Of a DNA stretch of 64,000 nt, positions 36,017 to 47,666 are shown one piece after another; the first letter of the stretch is position 1, and every line of letters starts with the position of its first letter. Under the pieces are notes generated by a model. The model made no database searches. It was not told where the DNA came from and saw only the letters and a list, made by a program, of their open reading frames with translations. The stretch comes from Epinephelus fuscoguttatus. Its lineage: Eukaryota > Chordata > Actinopteri > Perciformes > Serranidae. The stretch covers positions 17,175,379 to 17,239,378 of the forward strand of contig NC_064771.1 in assembly GCF_011397635.1 (NCBI RefSeq), read 5' to 3'. Made by a program: the position numbers and the translations under genes.

Positions 36017-38491
36017 TGTTGCTCCTTTTCTGTATCATTTTATAGGATGTTCTTGTGCATTTTATGTAGTAGCAGCTGATGTATTATATTTCAGAAACAA
36101 AGAAAGATAGCAATTGAATTAATAGCAGTAGTAAAATTAATAAAACAGCGATATTGACACAAATGATACTGCAAGGAATGCACACAGGCCTAAAGGAACA
36201 ACAGGAATATGAGTGCATACCTAAACCACGTTACACTTACTTGTGCTGCTGCCGCATTTGTTTGTCGCTATTTAAATGTACCCTACATTCTTGCAGTTGT
36301 TGACAATATGATGGATGTGATGTGGAGCACTGTTATCTTGACTAGTTCCCAAAAATACCCACACTTACTCACAAAAAGGTTTCTGATAAATAATAAACTA
36401 GTTACTAAGATTACACGTCACTAAAATAGAAGGTTGAGTATGGGACCTAGAGAGCCGCAGTAAAAGCCATCTCTGGGACAAACACACAATCTTTACAGTC
36501 CCATGCTTCCAACATGAAATGTAGTCTAATCTACTTTCAACAAATGCATAAAGAGCTCCACCTGCTGGCTGTAAGGTGCTAAACATGCTGTGCTGAGAAG
36601 AAGGAAATGACACTGGTTATAATATTAAACCTATGTTGTAGTGAAATAATCAGCTCTTTAGCTTTTCCCCTCAAGAAACAACAATATGTGGCACAGATTG
36701 TACTGTCAAAAAGGTGAACTCCATTTTATTTTTTCCTGTTTCAGCAATGTGAAATATCCCAAATTCCCTTTTTCAAGTACAAAGTGAAATCTCTAAACAT
36801 GAACATACAGATGAGGTACAAATATTTCATTGTTTCATTAGAAAATCATAAAAAAAACTACTATATTTTTTAACATGCATTTTTTAACATGGCTTTAAAA
36901 TTATTTAGTGACCTCAGAAAGATTGACACAGTCAGTAACGGCAGTACAATTGAAAGGTTAAAGGTTCTGTATATAACATTTACACATACTATTTGCCATG
37001 TAAAGATATAGTGGAGTAATGGCGTCCTGAGCAGAGAATGAAATCACGCTCTCTGTGTGTGTTTTAATACGAATTTCTCTGTTCGTTGTTCGTTGCTGTT
37101 CGGCTGCATGTTAGTGCATGTGAGTCCCTGTGTGTACATCCCACTGGCTAGCTAATCCCGCCTCTCTCCACTTCGCACGTATGGCAGTTACAGCTGTCAC
37201 TCACCACTGTCCCGACCCACATTTGAAGGACGCCATTGTCGCAAAAGCCCACACCCCCCTACATTGATGTAGCTGTTAGCACTTATTGCGCTGTTAGCAC
37301 CATTAGCAGCCACTTCCATGTTGAGAGCCATGTGCAGACAATCCTGGCTCAGACTAACTGAGTTTTTCTGAATGTCGTCTACCCCTCCTTTAAAGAGACA
37401 ATTTGATTTTTTTTTTTTTTTTTTTTGTGGAATTATATTTTTTCCCCTTATTACCAGTATAACTGAAAGAAACCTGTAATACCTGGTTCATACTTTATAT
37501 AACATAATGATACTATTTGGGTGTAAATACTGCTCAACAAAGATTTGTTCTGATTCATTAAACTGCTGCATTTCTACTGTAGTAACCACAGACACAGTAT
37601 GGAAAGGCAGTGAGGTTTCAATGAGGCATGCAATAAACAAAGTCCAATTTGGAAACTGGTACATTTAAAAAATATAAAAGTAGAAACCCGCTGATGTCAG
37701 GACAACAACCTACTCCTCGACATCAGCAAGACTAGGGAACTCAGAGTGGGCATTGGGAAGAAACAGGAAAGAAACTACACAGGTCCTTGGTGGAGAGGTT
37801 CGAGTACCATTGTGTCAACATCATTGAGGGTCTGACCTGGGAGCTGTGTACTTGCTTAGTGGTGAGAAAGGCAATTCTAGTGCAAATTTAATTTGGCAAA
37901 AGACGTGCTTTTTCATCCACTACTGTTTTGCAGATATTGGGAGTTGGTTCATCAAGATAAGAGTAGGTGGTGCTAAGTCTTCAGTTGGGTCCCACTGCAG
38001 GAGAGGACGCAACGAAATGATGCTAATAAAAGAAAAAGCACCATTCAAACCTCAAACGAAGGAAAAGAGAGATGTATAATAATGGGGAGCACACTGGATA
38101 ATGTAAATGGCCTAATGTTACAGCTATGTGCTATTGGAAGTGTTCTAGTAACAGGCCTGTGTGCATAAGAGTGTTCAAAGCCTTCCAGATGATGAAGAGA
38201 TCTTGTAGTGGTGTATACAATGATGGTACATCATGACTGTATGCCGTTATTTTGAGATTCCACGACCGCAAGGCCCTGCCTAAAGGATGTTTACACCAGG
38301 TGCTGCTTGAATAAGGCCCAGATAGCGGCCTTTTCTCCCTGTCTCTCCCCAGATCATACACATACATTTATTACTGTTTCTAGTCTATTTAAACTCTTTT
38401 TTAGCTTTTTACCTGATATGATTACATGTGACAAAAGTGACTGATTTATAAAAAGAGAAATATTCAAAATTGAGCAAAATATCTATAAAAC

Positions 38492-41400
38492 TTAAGAGTT
38501 GACAGAATGAGATCTGACCGCCTCATCCTCCTCATCCTCGTTCTGCTCTTCCTCTGCCTGGTTGAGCGGCTCTCTGTCGGAGTCTCTCTCTGCCTGCCCT
38601 GACCTCTTGGTTGTCTTATTCAGGGTCCCGCCCTGCACAGAAACAAACACGTCAATATAGACACATACAACCCTATATAAAATGGCATCACAGCAGTGTG
38701 TGAGATATCTGACCTGTCTGTGGTCAACAATGTTGAGCAGCACTGAGGTGACAATGCAGCTGATGGTGTTGGCCAACATGAAGATCATCATCCTCTGCCA
38801 GCGCCACAATGGGATTTTAGTCTCACTGGTCAGAAAATGGAGAACACAGACAAGGTAAGTGAAGGTTGAACAAGCAGCAGGTACCATCAAGTGCACTGCA
38901 ATGAGATCCTGATCTGAAGTATCTCCTACCTTGACTTGGTGCCCAAAATCTGCCCAACGATCAGATTGGACACCCCAATCCCAATCATCTGTATGGAGGT
39001 GGCCAGACCCATGGCTGTTCCCAGAGTGGCCTGAGGCACCACGAGGGGAATAGACGGCCACATGCTTGCCTGGAATACAGCACAGATAGTTTCAATTAAA
39101 AGACAACACACGCTTTTCAGTTTAGCCCATCCAAAGTGTTGACAAAGAAGACAAATCAATTATTTAAAGGGCAACTGCGGTATTTTTTAACCAGGAACCT
39201 ATTTTCCCATGTTTTGTATCTAAGTGACTGATGGGAACAACAAGTTTTGAAACTGGTCTGCAGTGTAGTCACCTGGGGCAACTGTGCACTGTCAATTTAC
39301 ATCCACTAAAAGTGCTTGTTTTGGTCACTAACAGGCTCAAAATATTGTACTAATTGTCTGACAAATTTATGGAAAGGATCACTACAGAGATTCTGGTTAA
39401 AGATTAATACCCTTTTTTTTTAAACTGCTATTGTCAAACAAACCAGACTCCATTTTAAAAAACTGCAATTTTATCATCGTAAAATACCTTTCATTCAAAG
39501 TTGACAGAAGCAAAATAAAACTCACAAAAACCATCATGGTGTGTCTTTTCCACTGTTTCAGAAATGACCAACTGGTTTGGTTGAAATAAACCTTAATTCA
39601 CCCAGTTAGATGTGAAAATATGCTGGCTCTATACACGTTAAAACTGCTCTTAATTAAAATGGATCTTACTCTCTTACAAAAAGGTCCATCTCTGTAGGGA
39701 TCTCTTCTATAATGTTATCAGACACTCAGTATAACAAACTGAGCCTGTCAATGGCAAAAACAATAAGTTTTATTGGACGTAAATTGACGGTGCTCAATTG
39801 CCCCAGGTGGTGACACTGCAGCAGTCTCAGTGAATACTGGACCATTTTCAAAAACTATGGTTCCCATTAGTCATATAGACACAAAAATGTGGGAAAATAG
39901 GATCCAGGTTAAAAATACCAAAGTGACTCTTTAACTAGGGGTCATCAAAATTAGGATAATACTAAAAACACCTCTGGCAACAATATACCTGCTACTAGAG
40001 AACACAAATAAAAATTTACCAGCCTGTAACAAGTATTAAAATGTTAAAACAATGTCTTTTTACTTCTAATATTATGTAACATTTGCACATTAAGTGTCTA
40101 AAAGAGACCTTGTTATATATTCTGTTGGGCTGTGTATTTACATTATCCCAAATGGCTCCAACAATTTAACCCCAGAGAAATCTTTAATATTATTTAAGGT
40201 AACGTTTCATCTGGTTGCCTGTCAATAGCATCATATTCTCTTTACCCCCTCTACTTGCGCGAAACACAGGAAACACCAGATGACTTGTCACTGTAAATCA
40301 TACAATGTCACAGTATCTTACTCGATAACAGCAATGCTGCTTCTTTTTAGTAACTGCATGTCATTTGGTAACACAGTAATCCATTTAGACCTTATTTATT
40401 GATATATTTCCATATCGATCCAGTTTAATACAATGTGCTACTATGACAAATGGCTCATGCTAGCCACCGAGCTAATGTGTATGCTAATGTTATAATGTTA
40501 CAACAACATTTAACACGCTCATAAAGTTATTTTAGTGTGATTGTTTTAAGCATAAATAACAGGGCTGGGCTATCCTACAATTAAATTTGCCAACGCACAT
40601 CAATTACATCAGCTGCATGGATAGTTAACTCATCGAATGGTAAGTTAGCAAGTTAACGCTACGTAAGCTAACGTGACTTCATTAGAATAAAATGACATAA
40701 CGTGAACAAACGAGACTAAATGTAATGTGAAAAAACTTTCCTTGTTAATTAGAATTATTCCTGCCTGAGTCACATCAGACAAATTTTCATTGGCAATGGT
40801 AGTTCTTTAACAATGAATACAACAACTCCCATGGTCCCACGCTCCTACCACATCATCCAAATCTGTCTTTTGTTATTATTTTGTTTGACAGACCAATGGC
40901 AGCAGAAATTATATATTGTGCGTTTAAACTCACAGCAGCAAAGGAGTAGGTGACTCCCAGCCATATGGTGGAGACGAGAGGAGGGACAAAGCTGAAGGCC
41001 AGGAGTCCAAATACAGGCAGCGTGAGGACGGCACAGGCCACTGCAAAAATGCCCCGCAGACCCACATAATCCTGAAAAAAACACAAGAGAGAGTCACGTG
41101 TTACACCAGCTTACCTACTTGTTTTATATTGCTTCACATGACAGATTTGTGAACACTTTAACAGGTTTAGTTTACAGATACTTACTATGAGAATGCCCAC
41201 GCTGGCTGAGAGGACAAGCGAGCTGTCGTAAACCGCCCCTGCGATATAGGCCGCCTCTTTCTGACTGTAGCCGCTGTACTTATCCTGAATGAATTTACTG
41301 GACAGGAAAATACAGCAGTATGTCAACACTAAATTATTCTTTTGAGTGTTTGTGTACTAGGTTCATATCAATGCAGTGATTAGCTCTACCTTGCATCTGC

Positions 41401-44400
41401 GATGAACGGAAAGATGCCGTTGTAGAAGAACATGATGGTGAGAACCAGCAGCCAGTATCTTAGCGACAGGAGCTTCACATCCTGAACCCTCTACACGCAT
41501 ACAAAGACAAATACTGTAGTTGTTAATTACCATTTAAACCATAGACTCATGGGTGGATTACTGAACAGGCCTAATGGGCACAGGCCCAGGAGCTAAAATG
41601 CCTGCAAAAAACAATCACTCAAAGAGACATGGACCCACCAGGAAGAGATTCAAAATAGCCACAAAGAAACACAACATGACAACAAAGAGACACAAATGAC
41701 TACAAAAAGACAAAAAAAATACTGCAAAGCAACACTAAAACAAAGAGGACAACAAGACACACAATGGTCACAAAAAGACAGAAAAACACAGAGATGCAGA
41801 ACGACTACAAGACACGCAAAACAACAACTAAAAATCTAGGTGTCTTATTCCTATGTAGTAGAGGTCGTTGGGCCATTAGCATTTCAGTGCGTAGTGCCCA
41901 CTGTCTCATAATCCGCCCATGCATAGACTGTGTAAAAGAAGTTTATGTAGCTACTGTGATATAACCCATTGGTTTGTGGCATTTTGTTTGTCGCTATCTT
42001 GGTTTTTTGGAGCCAGAAGTGACTATACTTGGACGAGAGATGGACCTGGGAAGGATACACATTGCTAGGTCTCTTTCCTGATTGACAGGTCACCATGGTA
42101 GCAACTTGTCAAACAAAGTAGTCACACCCTAAAGCATACCCTGCTTTGTCTATTTTACTGTAAATGGGAACATAATTTACAAAATGAACATCATGCTGTA
42201 TTGAAAAAGACTTGACACTAATGATTAAGAGCATAAAACAATGTACTTTTGTCATAGATTTCTATACAATCAGGCTTCCTTTTGAAACCAGTGGAGTCGC
42301 CTCCTACTGGCCATTTGAAAGAATGCAGATTTAAGGGACTTTCGCATCTGCTTTACTTTCGGACTCTGAGGCTGCATCCACTTCTTTTACATAGTCTATG
42401 ATTTACACTAAAGAATGGAGGTAAGACAGTCCATGTGCAGAATCCTTGCACTTTATAAATGATGTTGGAAACAGGTTGTTATGAAAAGATTCTGTTCGTA
42501 CCACTTTGCGGGACTGCTCTTGGATGGTGCCATCAAGACCCAGCTGCCTCATACCGATCTTGTCCAGGGCACTGACTATAACAGCAGACACAAAGCCCAG
42601 CACACACAACAGTGTACCTAGAAAACAAAGCATCATGTTCTAAAATATTTTGTTATTATTCAGTCATGTCATAAACCTTAATCTTTCTACCTACCACCCC
42701 AGAGTGTCCACTGCATGCCATAACTTTCTTCAAACCTCTGAGTGAGGAAGAAGTTCAGGACTGACCCCAGGCGAGAGAAAGCCAGGGTCAGACCGAAAGC
42801 CAAGGCCAGCTCCTTCCCTTTGAACCAGAAGGCTGTGATGCGGTTCTGAACAACTGATCAGGAAGTAAATGAGAAGAGCGGTTCAGGAACATTCCTCTGA
42901 TTCGACACTGCAAAGAGTATTGATGTGACTTTGGGAGGTGGCCTTACTGGTCAGAGATCCATTGCCTGATCCGAACAGCAGTCGACCTGTGAGCATGAGC
43001 GGCAGCAGGTAGGGCGTTCCTTTGAAGTGGGAGCCCAGTGCAAACAGTGACGAGCCCAGAACGCACAGGAAAGAGAACAAAAACACTCCAACTGCAGATA
43101 GAAGGAACAGGGAATTGATTTATCATGAGGTACCATAGGTCAGGTGTTTCATTTTCAGATGTGAACTATGTACTGTAGACTTACAGCGGTTTCCTAATTT
43201 GTCAATCAGGAACCCAGCCATGATCACCACTACTGCGTTCCTGTTGACGGGACAAAAGAGCACCAGCTAAAGCTGTTTTCTTCAAAGCAATTTACAAATT
43301 TATTACAATGGAATTGATGTTTGTGTGTCAACTTACGTCCAAGCATAGATGGCATACAGAAGATTGTACTGCTGAGGGTTCATCCCCAATCCCTCCACAC
43401 AGTCCACTGTCCCATTGATCACCGTTGCATTGGGACATGTTAGGTTCTGTCAGATCAGAAGAAGCCAGTGATTGAAGTTGTTTCCTTACAAACACAAACT
43501 GAGGACAGACTTTGGAATTTTGACACCAAACTTCAATGATCCCGTTGAGTTCGAAGGTGAAGTCAGGGATCCTAATCCAACACACTTGTTGTCAAATTCC
43601 ATTCTGTGCACGGTGACAAAAAGTTGGTGTTCATACTGGCTTTATACTGAGAAACAAAGTTGCTTGGACCAAGCAACACAACACTATTCCAGCCAAACAT
43701 CAACAGGGATGTTGTTTGAGCTTGTGCACAGGACAGGGGAATGACCATAGATGGATAAAGAGAAAGGCAGTGGGAGCAAGAGGGACGGTAAAATGGAGTT
43801 CCTGAAGGAGCACTGATGTTAGGGGTAAATTTGTTTATCTCTGACACCAAACTTAATGTGGAGAAATCATTCGATACTGGTGGTATCTTTAAGATGGTCT
43901 GCCCTGCCAGCTCTTACTCACCCCTTGGAACTGATCCTGTAAAACACTGGGGATGTCGAAGCAGAAGTAGGAGCCGAACGTCAGCAGACAGTTGAAGAAC
44001 AGCACCACAAAGCGGTAATACGCTGTAAAAATAAAAACAATAGTATATACATTAATAACTAATAAACTAAGAGTCTAACTTGACTATGAAAGTCAGTCTG
44101 TGATATGATGTGATACGATGCAATATGACGTGATATGATACGATACAATACAATTAGGGATGTCCCAATCCGATATCGGTTCCGACCACAAAATCAGAAT
44201 CGGTAATAAAAGATCAGAGGAATCAAAACAACAAAAATGGCCAGATTTTTCATCTATCTTGTTCATCGTTGCCTCCGCTTTCCAATGTATAAAGATATAG
44301 GCCTATTTTGTTTGTTGAAGACAAGAAGAAAATATTGAATTTGTTTACATTTTGTGCTGCTGAACCACCGATAAGCTTTTTGGATACTATTTAAATAAAA

Positions 44401-46409
44401 AATAATCCTTATGGGACAACTTTTTTTTTTCTCTCTTAATGCTTTGCAAAGTATCGGATTGGACTCGGTATGGACAAGGTTTCAAAATAAAGGACTCTGT
44501 ATCGGATTGGATGCAAAAAAGATGTGATCGGGACATCCCTAAATACAATATACTTTATTGTCCCCATAGGGAAATTCGTCTTGCACAAGGATGGCTGCCT
44601 TACAATAACAGTCCAAAAGAAATGAAGCATACACCATAAAGACATAAAAGCACATACGACACATAACAGTATTGCACGTCAGCCATTCATGTATTCCCCA
44701 TAGCGCCAGCACACAACTGCACAGGAAGAGATACCAACACCACTGATCACTTCAGTATTTCACTAGTCTCGCTGGGCCGACTCTCACTTTAAGATTGGAA
44801 AAAAAACCGCCCCGGCTGCTTGTATTTCTTTCAACCAATCACAATCGTTCTGGGCGGTGCCACACCAACGGTGGGCTTGGAAACAGGTTTTGGTGTAACA
44901 CGCCCACAAAAATATCGCCTACAGGATGCGAACCATGGCAGAAAAATGGCTACATCCCCGCAAGATCAAACCATAGACATATATATGTCTATGAATCAAA
45001 CACCACAAAAGTTAGTAAAGCACGTGTTGAAAACTAGGTTGAAAACTGCTACACAACCGGAGGTGGTAGGTCGGGACTTCAGCGGGTGGCTCGTTCCGCC
45101 CAATAAGAGGCTGATCTATGCAGCGAACTTCCGCCCACTCAGACTAGTATTTCACAAAAGAAAGATAAGAAAAGCCCATTTAAATGAAGGGGGGCGTCAA
45201 GGAGTCCTGTTAGCTGATAGTCATCCCTGTTTTTTATATTCTCTTTAAGTCAGGCCAACAGGAAATTTGTTGTTTACCTCACAGGTAAAACAAACTGTGT
45301 GAGGAAACTGAAGCATTAGCTTAACTTAAACTTTTATTGATCCACAGTGAGGGTGAGAGTCAACAGTGAACACCAGACTAATATATGATATGACTGAGTA
45401 ATGGTACCTAAAGTTTGTCTCTATCAATATAATGCAAGAGTCAATGTAACATATAATAAGAGTATAATATTGTACATTACGATACAGTAAGATATTACAA
45501 GGTGACGTGTAGTAATATACTATAGTATAACATAATATTGTTGCTCAAAGTGTTACCCGAGAGCCAATGGCGGCCCTCAGAAACATTTTGTGTGGCCCCC
45601 GAACATGACATGATTTCTGGTCAGTTTGGCTTGGCTGACTTGGAAGTTTTCCTTAAGTAAAACATCTGGGTACTTCTTCCACCATTGGTGTATGGTTTAT
45701 AGTACAGCAATATAACATATGACTAACTTAACTTACTGGAAGCTATCAAAATGGTATCTCTAAAATGAAATTAATCTAAAAATCTAAACTTAAATTTAAG
45801 GCTATTGAAAAACGTTAAGGCCTAATGTTTCTAAAATCATATTTAAAATATTTTAAACTTTTTAGAGGCTGGATCTGCAGACACCCTGAGAGAGACCATG
45901 AGAGGGTGAGGTGTCTCTAGTGAACCAGACACTGTTGATGAGTGGGTCTCTGTGTGTTGTGTGGTGTTATAATCCGTGGTTCACACTGCTGTTGCACAGT
46001 CTGACAGCAGCAGGTACACCTGGGTGGATGATCCTGAGGCTGAAAGCTGCCCATCTGCCACAGCTCTACATGCACAGGGTGACAGGGGTTTACGAGGGTG
46101 GCTTTGATTTCTGCCCATCATTCTCTACTCGGGATTGTCCCGTTAAAGGAGATTTAGTAAATTAAAATTCATTCATGAGATAGTAAACCATTATTGCTAA
46201 CCTCAAGGCTTAGGCAACTTCCCATTGAGTCACATGAGCTCTTGTAACGACCCTGACAGCCTAAACTGCTGAGCTGGTCTTTCAGTGGCCCAGTTTTTCA
46301 GGGAAGTATGAGGAGGAGGTTACGAGACAAAGGTCTGGCCATTTGGCTAGGCTATATGTAGGAAAGTAAAACTATAGTCAGACGTACCTTTCTCCGCCGG
46401 CTGCGTCAT
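38492..46409 (-). CDS. mfsd1l: Major facilitator superfamily transporter, MFSD1-like, 13 exons
   Basis: Predicted polytopic transporter of the MFSD1 group; human MFSD1 is a lysosomal dipeptide transporter. Exons (minus strand): 46409-46388, 44022-43922, 43446-43337, 43240-43185, 43091-42948, 42853-42695, 42617-42502, 41490-41390, 41297-41186, 41071-40934, 39069-38930, 38825-38714, 38632-38492. Phases close to 1452 nt, or 483 aa (human 465). MFSD1-type islands are FGSYFCFDIPSVLQ, LLYAIYAWTN, WFKGKELALAFGL, VVPQATLGTAMGLATSIQ and an MFS motif A (GFLIDKLGNRFG). About 12 hydrophobic segments are evident. Three N-glycosylation sequons (N42, N47, N52) lie in the first loop. The N-terminus before helix 1 is only about 10 residues, without a dileucine signal. 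The C-terminus is an acidic tail. The symbol is by similarity; the gene could be annotated mfsd1 or mfsd1l. Confidence 0.9.
39164..39934. mobile_element. Complete long-inverted-repeat element flanked by TTAA
   Basis: TTAA at 39164-39167 and 39931-39934 bracket an element of about 763 bp whose two arms of roughly 270-280 bp are inverted copies. The left starts agggcaactgcggtattttt, aaccaggaacctattttccc. The right read backwards starts agagtcactttggtattttt, aacctggatcctattttccc. TTAA duplication suggests a piggyBac-type non-autonomous element, although a foldback element is possible. It lies in the 40934/39069 intron of the transporter gene. No coding frame. Confidence 0.7.
41548..41921 (+). 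mobile_element. hAT-like MITE, family A, copy 3, with perfect target duplication
   Basis: A 374-bp element with 13-bp TIRs catgggtggatta and taatccgcccatg (12 of 13 matching). It is flanked by a perfect 8-bp direct repeat catagact (41540-41547 and 41922-41929). The 8-bp duplication is diagnostic of hAT-type insertion. The interior has the same aaagagacacaaatgactac-type repeats as copies 1 and 2. The perfect duplication makes it the youngest of the three. It lies in the 42502/41490 intron of the transporter gene. Confidence 0.85.
44155..44541. mobile_element. hAT-type MITE, family B (TAGGGATGTCCC)
   Basis: The terminal inverted repeat tagggatgtccc faces gggacatcccta, extended inwards by aatccgat/atcggattgg segments. 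It is flanked by a perfect 8-bp duplication aatacaat (44147-44154 and 44542-44549). The 387-bp interior is AT-rich and non-coding. It sits in the first intron of the transporter gene. Confidence 0.82.
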
Positions 46410-47666
46410 GGTGAGACAGAAGGAGAGTGTCTATCAGAGAAAACTTCACATTCTCCAGTGTTGTTTACATGAACAGGCTGTTAGCGGCTCCGCGGCTACA
46501 ACTCTGCTGTTGGTGTCCACTCACCGCTGCTCTGTAAACTATATGGATCGAGCTCTGTCTGTTTAAGGACGCAGCAGAGTGTTTGGAAATCTGCGCGCGC
46601 AGCGACGCTGCAGCCGCTTTTGTTTTTTTCCCTCCGTAAACTTTATTGAAAATATTTCCAGCTCTTCACATTACTTTTTTTTTCTACATTCAAAATAAAA
46701 TAAAATGAAATGAAATTAAATTAAATAAGAATAATAAATAAAAAAATAATTACATTTTTTGTTCACAAATGTAATAATTTAATCACATAAATCATTTTTT
46801 CAATATTCAAAATACATCATAACATCATTGATAACATATGTGAGATGTGAGGGTATGATGTGTTTTTTTAATCATTAATTTGGTCTAAACAATATTTTTC
46901 AGCTAAATTAAAATTAAATAAGGGATCTATTTGTGTTTAGATTTACAAAGAATAACTGAAACTGATTTTGTATATTAAAATGTTTATACACTTTACAAAA
47001 ATAATTTTGAATGCACCGTAACGTCCTTAATATCATTTTTTATGCTTATCAAATTCCTCAGTAAATGAAGTTTCCGTCTATTCACATCTTAATTAACACA
47101 ATGGGACACAAAGTATAAACCAAAGACATCAAATTAACTATTGCAGTCTATCAAATATCTGCATATTTAGATTTTCATATTTAAAAAGTCTAATAGCCTA
47201 ATTCAAGTGAGTGTGTTGTCTTTCTAATTAATTGTCAAGTAGACTATAAAAACACAAGTATGGTAGACTGCAGCGACATCTTTAATTTTAGGATTTCTAT
47301 TTGCTACTATCCCATCCCACCTATTCAGTCAGTATTGTTTCAGTGTGTCCTGTGATTTAATCCAATAAAACCAATAGATGTGAGGGCCACAGACAGCTGC
47401 TGCGTCTCTCTTTACCTTCTGCTGTGTCTAAACAAAGACTTTTAATCCACTCTGTGGTCATGTTTAATCTGAAAAGTCTGACGCCTTCAAAGAGGTTTCT
47501 ATGGGGGTCTAAAATGCGAATATATGTAGCGCGTTTCTCATAATTTGTCCCTCAGCGGACACCATCGATAAGATACAAAGCCTCTCTACGTTTTAAAGGA
47601 CAGCAAGTGTTGTGCGATGCGTTCAGTGAGTGAGTGACGCAGTGGAATATGTCTTAAATATATGAA
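46410..47666. promoter_or_regulatory. Divergent intergenic region between mfsd1-like and eme2
   Basis: This 1.26-kb gap separates the two start codons, with the genes reading away from each other. The 46.45-46.62 kb part, beside the transporter start, is comparatively GC-rich (gcgcgcgcagcg-like) and is the likely transporter promoter. From 46.63 to 47.2 kb it is very AT-rich with no recognisable gene. I could not identify a TATA box or an individual factor site with confidence for either gene. Confidence 0.4.

Larger units (their letters stand above)
33793..38491. other. Intergenic stretch between ablim1-like and the MFSD1-like gene
   Basis: 4.7 kb with no recognised exon. It presumably contains the ablim promoter and 5' UTR, but no core element stood out. 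It holds a GT microsatellite, a LINE RT relic (35.05-35.55 kb), an end of the TTAA repeat family (to 36.02 kb) and otherwise AT-rich unique-looking DNA. Confidence 0.5.

Noticed and set aside
38633-39061. Continuous 189-codon frame upstream of the last transporter exon
   Set aside because: Only 38632-38492 is coding. The upstream part reads through an intron and, in the wrong frame, through exons 38825-38714 and 39069-38930.
44820-45248. 142-codon open frame on the plus strand
   Set aside because: It lies antisense in the first intron of the transporter gene. Text such as ccaatcacaatcgttctggg looks like a dispersed fish repeat, and no domain is recognisable.
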